From: Sphingopyxis macrogoltabida | Lineage (GTDB): Bacteria; Pseudomonadota; Alphaproteobacteria; Sphingomonadales; Sphingomonadaceae | Direction of reading: 5' to 3' | Length of the DNA stretch: 64,000 nt | NCBI RefSeq assembly: GCF_001314325.1 | Contig: NZ_CP009429.1 | Location: forward strand, 4,960,501-5,024,500 | Part shown: one piece after another, positions 59,509-64,000 of the stretch | Layout: every line of letters begins with the position of its first letter | Numbering within the stretch: the stretch's first letter is position 1 | The notes under the pieces: model-generated | Told to the model about the DNA's origin: nothing | Databases searched by the model: none | Seen by the model: only the letters and a program-made list of their open reading frames with translations | Position numbers and translations under genes: made by a program

Positions 59509-59827
59509 GAAGGCTCCTTTCGGTCGATAACGGGCGCGCTCGGTCGACTCGGATCACGTCCCGATCGGACCGGAACATAATTCAACTAAATTAATTGACA
59601 AGTCCATCGCGATGAGATGCGTCGAATGTGCGGCGGGTGACGCGCGATCCGGGCGACAGCATTGGGGCGGGAAGCTGTCGTTGCCTCCCCCGCTTTCGTC
59701 ATCCCGGACTTGATCCGGGATGACGAATGGAAAAGGTCCGCCTTTTTTGGCTGCTTCCAGCCGCAACCCGATCCGCTTCCGCCGCAGCGGGACTGGCGGG
59801 AGGCGTCGTTCTCGGCCATGCAGGCTT
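59509..59827. other. Intergenic region between tauD and the HEAT-repeat gene
   Basis: 319 bases. The first 100 are AT-rich (TTCAACTAAATTAATTGAC near 59581) and probably hold the tauD promoter on the minus strand. At 59660-59725 lies the composite repeat: block A (59660-59685) and CGTCATCCCGG (59697-59707) pairing with CCGGGATGACG (59715-59725). From 59726 I see only the leader of the next gene. Confidence 0.7.
59660..59725. repeat. Composite intergenic repeat, short arm form
   Basis: Block A, shifted (CATTGGGGCGGGAAGCTGTC, 59660-59685), precedes the 11-bp inverted pair CGTCATCCCGG (59697-59707) and CCGGGATGACG (59715-59725) around seven bases. It belongs to the same family as the other repeats listed but with only one short hairpin. 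Confidence 0.78.
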
Positions 59828-60934
59828 ATGGCCGACGATACCCCCGCCCCGCTGCTGAAGGACATCCTCGGCCCGCAGGCTTTGACGATCATCGCCGATG
59901 CGGGGGCGGACGTTTCGCCGCTTTTCGATCGCGCGGCCTTCCTTGCCGCCGCGTCGGACGGGCTGGGCACGCTGTCGATCATGGAGCGGGTGCGGCATAT
60001 CGCCGATGCGCTCCATGCCGCGCTTCCCGGCGACTATGACGCGGCGCTGGATGTGCTGCGCGCGATGGCGCCGCGGCTGACGCACGGCTTCCAGGCGGTG
60101 GCGCTCGCCGAATATGTCGCGCGATACGGCCTCGATCATTTCGCCGCGTCGATGGATGCGCTTGCCGAGCTGACGCGCTTCGGCACCGCCGAGTTTGCGA
60201 TCCGGCCCTTCCTGGCGCAGGACGCCGGCCGGACGCTCGCCGTCATGGCCGGGTGGGCGGCGAGCGACGACGAGCATGTCCGCCGCCTCGCCAGCGAAGG
60301 TTGCCGGCCGCGGCTGCCGTGGGCGGCACGCGTCCCGGCGCTCAAGGCCGATCCGACGCTGGCGGCGCCGATCCTCGAGATGCTGAAGGCCGACCCCAGC
60401 CTTTATGTCCGCAAGTCGGTCGCGAACCATCTCAACGATATTGCGAAGGACCGGCCCGACTGGCTGCTGGGCCGCCTCGCAGGCTGGCCCATCGACAATG
60501 GGCATACGGTCTGGATCGTCCGCCACGCGCTGCGCACGCTGATCAAGCAGGGCGATCCGCGGGCGCTGGCCTTGATCGGGGTGCGGCATGGCGCCGCCGT
60601 CGCGGTGCGCCGCTTTGCGGTCGAACCGCAGGCGGTGCGGCTTGGCGATACGCTGTCGATCGGCGCCGAACTGCGCTCGACCGCGCGCGAGGCGCAGCGG
60701 CTGGTGGTCGATTACCGCATCCATTATGCTCGCGCCGGCGGGAAGGCCGGCGCGAAGGTCTTCAAGCTCAGAACGTTCGACCTTGCCGCCGGTGCCGACG
60801 CGGCGCTGGCGATCCGGCAGGTCATTCGCGATTTCAGCACCCGCCGCCACTATCCGGGCCGGCACGACGTCGAACTGATCGTCAATGGCGAGACGATGGC
60901 CCGCGCGGCTTTCGATATCCTGCCGCCGGACTGA
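59828..60934 (+). CDS. DNA alkylation repair-like HEAT protein (COG4335)
   Basis: 368 aa from ATG at 59828; earlier starts in frame lie in the repeat region. About ten HEAT-type helix pairs: PLFDRAAFLAAASDGLGTLSIMERVRHIADALHAALPGD, SEGCRPRLPWAARVPALKADPT, SLYVRKSVANHLNDIAKDRPDWLLGRL, then a beta-rich C-terminus (about 290-368). This is the COG4335 family, a relative of AlkC/AlkD; the AlkD catalytic Asp and Trp of the DNA-glycosylase group are not obvious, so activity is uncertain. It is divergent from TauD. Confidence 0.85.
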   Translation: MADDTPAPLLKDILGPQALTIIADAGADVSPLFDRAAFLAAASDGLGTLSIMERVRHIADALHAALPGDYDAALDVLRAMAPRLTHGFQAVALAEYVARYGLDHFAASMDALAELTRFGTAEFAIRPFLAQDAGRTLAVMAGWAASDDEHVRRLASEGCRPRLPWAARVPALKADPTLAAPILEMLKADPSLYVRKSVANHLNDIAKDRPDWLLGRLAGWPIDNGHTVWIVRHALRTLIKQGDPRALALIGVRHGAAVAVRRFAVEPQAVRLGDTLSIGAELRSTAREAQRLVVDYRIHYARAGGKAGAKVFKLRTFDLAAGADAALAIRQVIRDFSTRRHYPGRHDVELIVNGETMARAAFDILPPD

Positions 60935-60958
60935 GCCCGCCGGTTCGGCCGGGGCGGG

Positions 60959-61243
60959 TCAGCGCCGTCCGCGCTGCCGGTTCGCGCGCGCGAGCAGCGC
61001 CATCGCGGCGAAGCCGCCGAGGCTGGCGAAGCCGAGCGCCTCGACCAGCCCGTAGCCCGAACCGAGGACGGCGCAGGCAAGGACGGCCGCGATCGCCAGC
61101 ATTGCCCATCCGGCGCGTTTGAGCAGCCGGCTTTGCCCTGCCGGCAACGCGCGCCCGAACAGCGCCGATTGATGCCGCGCGATGCCGGCGCACAGGCAGG
61201 CGAGGCTGGCCGCGGTCAAGAGGAGGAGCGCGAGGTGGATCAT
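60959..61243 (-). CDS. DUF3325 membrane protein
   Basis: 94 aa, three hydrophobic stretches: MIHLALLLLTAASLACLCAGIAR, WAMLAIAAVLACAVLGSG, LGFASLGGFAAMALLARA. DUF3325 is a short membrane family found next to PepSY iron-uptake proteins, here coupled to the PepSY gene as ATGA. It ends 24 bases from the convergent HEAT gene. Function unknown; iron context by neighbourhood only. Confidence 0.85.
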   Translation of the reverse strand: MIHLALLLLTAASLACLCAGIARHQSALFGRALPAGQSRLLKRAGWAMLAIAAVLACAVLGSGYGLVEALGFASLGGFAAMALLARANRQRGRR

Positions 61244-62787
61244 GCCGGGGCAGCGTCCCGGCGGCGGCGGCGCGGGGTTTGGTCCGCGGCGCGCCGGACG
61301 ATCCGGCGATGCGCGGTCCAGAAGCCTGCGGCGAGGACGAGCATCGCGAGGTCGAAGCCGGCGAATATCCATTCCCCCGCCGCGACGCTGGCGAACAGGC
61401 CGCGGTCGGTGGTCAGCGCGTTGACGACGGGGACGGCAGCGAACAGCGCTGTGGTCGCCGCCGTCGTTTCGGCCCAGGCGCGTTGCGGCGGGCGCACCGC
61501 GGCCCAGACGAAAACCGCGAGCCAGGCGAGGAAAAGGCTGTCGATCTCGCGGTCGGCGCGGCCGGCAAGCGCGACGGGAAGCAGGCGGTTGGCAAGGAAA
61601 TAGACGGCGATGCCGAGCGGCAGTCCGACGATCGCGCCGATGTTGAGTTTCTCGACCAGCCGGAACCCGAAATGCGGCTTGTCGGGATCGGCCAGCCGGG
61701 CGCGCCGCTTGACCGTCCACAATATCAGCCCCGACGCGACCATCACGCAGCCGGCAAGGCCCGACAGCAGGTAAAGCCAGCGCAGCACCGGCTGTGCATA
61801 GCGGCCGGCATGGAGGCCGATCATCACCCCTTCGGTGGTCGTCGCGGCGCCCGACGGGTCATGCCGGCCGACCACCCGCCCGGTGACGCCGTCGAAAGTC
61901 AGCGAACGCGGCCGCGCCGACAGGCTGTTATCGACGCCGCTCGATACGATCACCTGCGCGCTGCGGTCGCCGGGGTTGAGGATGCGCACGCCGCCCGCCG
62001 CGGTGCCCCACTGCCGTTCGGCCGCCGCGACCATCGGTCCGACCGGCGCGAGGGGGGCGGGGCCGCTCTTTTCGGGCGGATCGGGATAGGGGAAGGCGGC
62101 GGCGTAGAATTTGTCGGTGTCGGCATAATTGGCCGCGATCCCCCACGGCATATAGTGCGTCGCCAGCGACACGAGGCCGGTATAGGTGATCATCAGGATG
62201 AAGGGCAGGAACAGCACGCTCGACGCATTATGGACGTCGAGCCAGCTCCGCTGCCCCTTGCCCAGCCGCAGCATGAAATAGTCGGCGATGATCTTCTTGT
62301 GCGTGACGATGCCCGAAAGGATCGCCACCAGCATCGCCATCGCGGCGATCCCGACCAGCCACCGTGCCCAAAACCAGTTGATGTAATGCAGGTCGTAATG
62401 GAAGCGGTACAGGAAATAGCCGCCGCGCGTATCGCGCGCCGTCACTTCGCGGCCCTGCCGGTCGAGCCGCGCCTCGGTCGGCGCGTCGGCGGGGGCGTCG
62501 GGGCCGTTCGCCCAATAGAGTTGCAGGCCCGGCGCGCGCTGGCCGGCGCGATAGATCGACCATTCGGTCGCACCCGGCGCCTTGCGCGCGAGCCAGTCCG
62601 CCGCCGCGGCATAGCTTTTGTCGCTGTCGACCGCGATGCTGCCGATCTCGGGCGTCATCCACTGGGTGGTCTCTTCCTGGAAATAGGCCGAGGTGCCGGT
62701 GACGAAAATGGCATAGAGCAGCCAGCCGAGGACCAGCCCCGTCCAGGTGTGGAGCCACGCCATCGATTGCCGCAATCCGCCCTTCAC
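61240..62787 (-). CDS. PepSY-domain membrane protein, siderophore/iron reductase-like
   Basis: 515 aa from GTG at 62787 overlapping the DUF3649 stop (GTGA). Helix 1 MAWLHTWTGLVLGWLLYAIFVTGTSAYF with the His of the haem-type motif, a periplasmic PepSY part, a second cluster YFLYRFHYDLHYINWFWARWLVGIAAMAMLVAILSG (several His and Trp), and WLDVHNASSVLFLPFILMITYTGL. This is the PiuB/FsrB-like family, which reduces ferric siderophores in the inner membrane. DUF3649-PepSY-DUF3325 is the usual operon. Confidence 0.92.
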   Translation of the reverse strand: MKGGLRQSMAWLHTWTGLVLGWLLYAIFVTGTSAYFQEETTQWMTPEIGSIAVDSDKSYAAAADWLARKAPGATEWSIYRAGQRAPGLQLYWANGPDAPADAPTEARLDRQGREVTARDTRGGYFLYRFHYDLHYINWFWARWLVGIAAMAMLVAILSGIVTHKKIIADYFMLRLGKGQRSWLDVHNASSVLFLPFILMITYTGLVSLATHYMPWGIAANYADTDKFYAAAFPYPDPPEKSGPAPLAPVGPMVAAAERQWGTAAGGVRILNPGDRSAQVIVSSGVDNSLSARPRSLTFDGVTGRVVGRHDPSGAATTTEGVMIGLHAGRYAQPVLRWLYLLSGLAGCVMVASGLILWTVKRRARLADPDKPHFGFRLVEKLNIGAIVGLPLGIAVYFLANRLLPVALAGRADREIDSLFLAWLAVFVWAAVRPPQRAWAETTAATTALFAAVPVVNALTTDRGLFASVAAGEWIFAGFDLAMLVLAAGFWTAHRRIVRRAADQTPRRRRRDAAPA

Positions 62788-63092
62788 AGCCGCCCGCCCC
62801 ACAGGATGAGCAGCCAGTCGGCGAGTGCGAGTGCGGTGCCCGCACCGACCATGACCAGCCACAGTTTCGCGGTCGAGCGCACCGCAAAGCACAGCATCGC
62901 GATCAGCGCGAACGCCGCGAAGGAGATAAGGGTCGCGCCGACCGACGCCTGCGCCGGGCCGCCGGGCAGGATCCGCGCGAGCCAAACCGTGAGCAGCGCG
63001 GTCAGCGCATAGTTCAGCGGCACCGCGGCCAATATCCGCAGCGTCACGTCGCGCCGATTTGTCGCCCGCAATTTTTCCGCCGCCTTCGCCAT
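62784..63092 (-). CDS. DUF3649 membrane protein, first gene of the PepSY operon
   Basis: 102 aa from ATG at 63092 (ATG at 63128 also possible). Two to three helices: AAVPLNYALTALLTVWLAR and VGATLISFAAFALIAMLCFAVRS, LWLVMVGAGTALALADWLLILWGG. DUF3649 is a small membrane family encoded with PepSY iron-reductases. Overlaps the PepSY gene. A Fur-like site lies in its upstream region. Confidence 0.85.
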   Translation of the reverse strand: MAKAAEKLRATNRRDVTLRILAAVPLNYALTALLTVWLARILPGGPAQASVGATLISFAAFALIAMLCFAVRSTAKLWLVMVGAGTALALADWLLILWGGRL

Positions 63093-63102
63093 CGCGGCCC
63101 CT

Positions 63103-63128
63103 GTCGCAATCTTGCGACTAATTAGCAA
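63103..63128. promoter_or_regulatory. Palindrome and Fur-like site upstream of the DUF3649 operon
   Basis: GTCGCAA (63103-63109), TC, TTGCGAC (63112-63118) is a perfect 16-base palindrome. Extending right, TTGCGACTAATTAGCAA (63112-63128) has TTGC/GCAA ends and an AT centre like alphaproteobacterial Fur boxes. Both lie within 36 bases upstream of the ATG at 63092. Role inferred from the iron-type operon. Confidence 0.5.
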
Positions 63129-63137
63129 TAGCGTAAA

Positions 63138-64000
63138 TCAGGGCGAGGGGGTGAAGGCCTGAATCTCGCCGTCTTTCAGGAAAGCGTCGTGGCATCGCCC
63201 GATCGCCGCCCAGTCGGGCTCGACGCCCAGCCCGGGCGTTTCGGCGGGCACGACGCCGCCGCGGCGGACGAGCCAGGGGTCTCCGAGGATCAGGTCGTCG
63301 GCGATCGAGTCGATCAGCGCCTGTCCCGGCCGGTCGAGCCCGGGCAGGCTGATCCCGAGATGGACCATCGCCGCCCAGCCGATGCCCGATTCGGCGTGCG
63401 AGCGCAGCCACAGGCGGCGGCCGAGCGCGCCGCACACCTCGGCAAGCCGCCGCACCGCCGAAATCCCGCCGCAGGCGTCGAGCGTCGGCACGATCCCGCG
63501 GATGCCGGGATAGGCGCGCATGAGGTCGATATCGGCGGCGTGCGTCGACACGTTGAGGCGATATTCGCGGCCGATCCGTTCCATGTCGGCGAGCGAAGCG
63601 ACGGGTTCCTCCAGATTTTCGAGAAACGACGCTGTTGCAGCGGCGAATTTGCGGGCGTCATCGAAGCTGAGGCCCATATTGGCGTCGACCGCGATCCGTG
63701 CGCGTCCCGCAAGCGCGTCGTGGAGCGCACGGACCATCTCGATTTCGAGGTCGATCGGGTGGACGCCGATCTTGACCTCGAAAATCGGCGCGCCGCTTTC
63801 GTCGATGGCGCGGCGGGCGCGGTCGACCATCGCGGTGACCGCCCTGGCGGGATCGGGCTCGGCATAGGAATAGGCGACGAAAGGCGCCCGCGGCCGGCAC
63901 GCACCGCCGAGCAGGCGATAGAGCGGCAGGCCGCTGTGCTTGGCGAGGAGATCCCAGAGCGCGATCTCGAGCCCGCCCCAGACCGCGAGCCGCATCTTCA
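63138..64000 (-). CDS. Enolase-superfamily enzyme (mandelate racemase/muconate-lactonising type), 5' end cut off by window edge
   Basis: At least 286 aa, open at the right edge, so the N-terminal capping domain is missing. The TIM-barrel part has LEIALWDLLAKHSGLPLYRLLGG, the lysine strand IFEVKIGVHP, the first metal ligand in AVDANMGLSF, the second in NLEEPVAS, then STHAADIDLMRAYPGIRG and RSHAESGIGWAAM. In the K-x-K motif the first Lys is Glu (E-V-K), leaving one Lys. It should act on a carboxylate by alpha-proton abstraction; the substrate is unknown. Confidence 0.82.
   Translation of the reverse strand, partial: KMRLAVWGGLEIALWDLLAKHSGLPLYRLLGGACRPRAPFVAYSYAEPDPARAVTAMVDRARRAIDESGAPIFEVKIGVHPIDLEIEMVRALHDALAGRARIAVDANMGLSFDDARKFAAATASFLENLEEPVASLADMERIGREYRLNVSTHAADIDLMRAYPGIRGIVPTLDACGGISAVRRLAEVCGALGRRLWLRSHAESGIGWAAMVHLGISLPGLDRPGQALIDSIADDLILGDPWLVRRGGVVPAETPGLGVEPDWAAIGRCHDAFLKDGEIQAFTPSP

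Noticed and set aside
31287..59725. CRISPR array from the recurring repeat
   Set aside because: Copies are kilobases apart, inverted and without regular spacers or cas genes.
59660..59827. Earlier in-frame starts of the HEAT-repeat gene
   Set aside because: The additional residues come from the intergenic repeat and leader and do not look like protein.

Overview
The window reads as ordinary chromosome from a GC-rich alphaproteobacterium of the order Sphingomonadales, most like Sphingopyxis or a close relative. Pointers are a MipZ-type division ATPase, a DivK response regulator, COQ9, an MmcB-like repair nuclease, DUF3572, a cysteine-free L36, the rpoN-lptB arrangement, and many short intergenic inverted repeats whose arms are GAAA-tetraloop hairpins. 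I see no insertion sequence, prophage, CRISPR array, tRNA or rRNA. Genes are dense, with many ATGA/GTGA start-stop overlaps.

Layout. 1-4.1 kb: cysteine-cluster protein (cut by the edge), SCO lipoprotein, ankyrin protein, then a riboflavin locus with an HTH-RibB fusion and ribH. 4.1-7 kb: old-yellow-enzyme reductase, EamA transporter, COQ9. 7-10.2 kb: feoAB behind a Fur-like site, ssb, mmcB. 10.2-12.7 kb (minus): second riboflavin locus, hypothetical-ribD-ribE-hypothetical. 12.66-12.9 kb: candidate small RNA with a strong terminator. 12.9-19.8 kb: thioesterase, aminopeptidase P, S9 peptidase, MarR-S41 peptidase pair, HAD, L36. 20-26 kb: rpoN, lptB, phosphomannomutase, mipZ, panC, Sel1 protein. 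26-31.3 kb: GNAT-RidA-HAD-DUF3572 operon, divK, a nuclease-like phosphatase and small conserved proteins. 31.4-36.8 kb: secreted hypotheticals, TldD, DUF4402 protein, glycine-zipper protein. 36.9-40.5 kb: ku and ligD (NHEJ). 40.7-43.7 kb: DUF779, aldehyde dehydrogenase and its GAF-Fis regulator, with two matching operator-like sites. 43.9-46.1 kb: cassette of a membrane LuxR regulator, a COG4705 membrane protein and a secreted or outer-membrane protein. 46-50.1 kb: pseudouridine synthase, FAD dehydrogenase, typA. 50.2-53.3 kb: GbsR-type regulator with cydAB behind a 26-bp palindrome. 53.5-57.2 kb: nucleosidase, bile-acid-type symporter, TelA and XpaC-like pair. 57.2-61 kb: FAD monooxygenase-like protein coupled to a TauD dioxygenase, and an alkylation-repair-like HEAT protein. 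61-63.1 kb: DUF3649-PepSY-DUF3325 iron-type operon. 63.1-64 kb: enolase-superfamily enzyme cut by the edge.

Most is housekeeping. The items most worth checking are the HTH-RibB fusion with its own 27-bp inverted repeat, the candidate small RNA, the paired CCTGTC-N10-GACAGG sites at the aldehyde dehydrogenase locus, the LuxR/COG4705 cassette, the TauD-flavoprotein pair and the composite intergenic repeat family. All calls are from reading the sequence; no database search was run.
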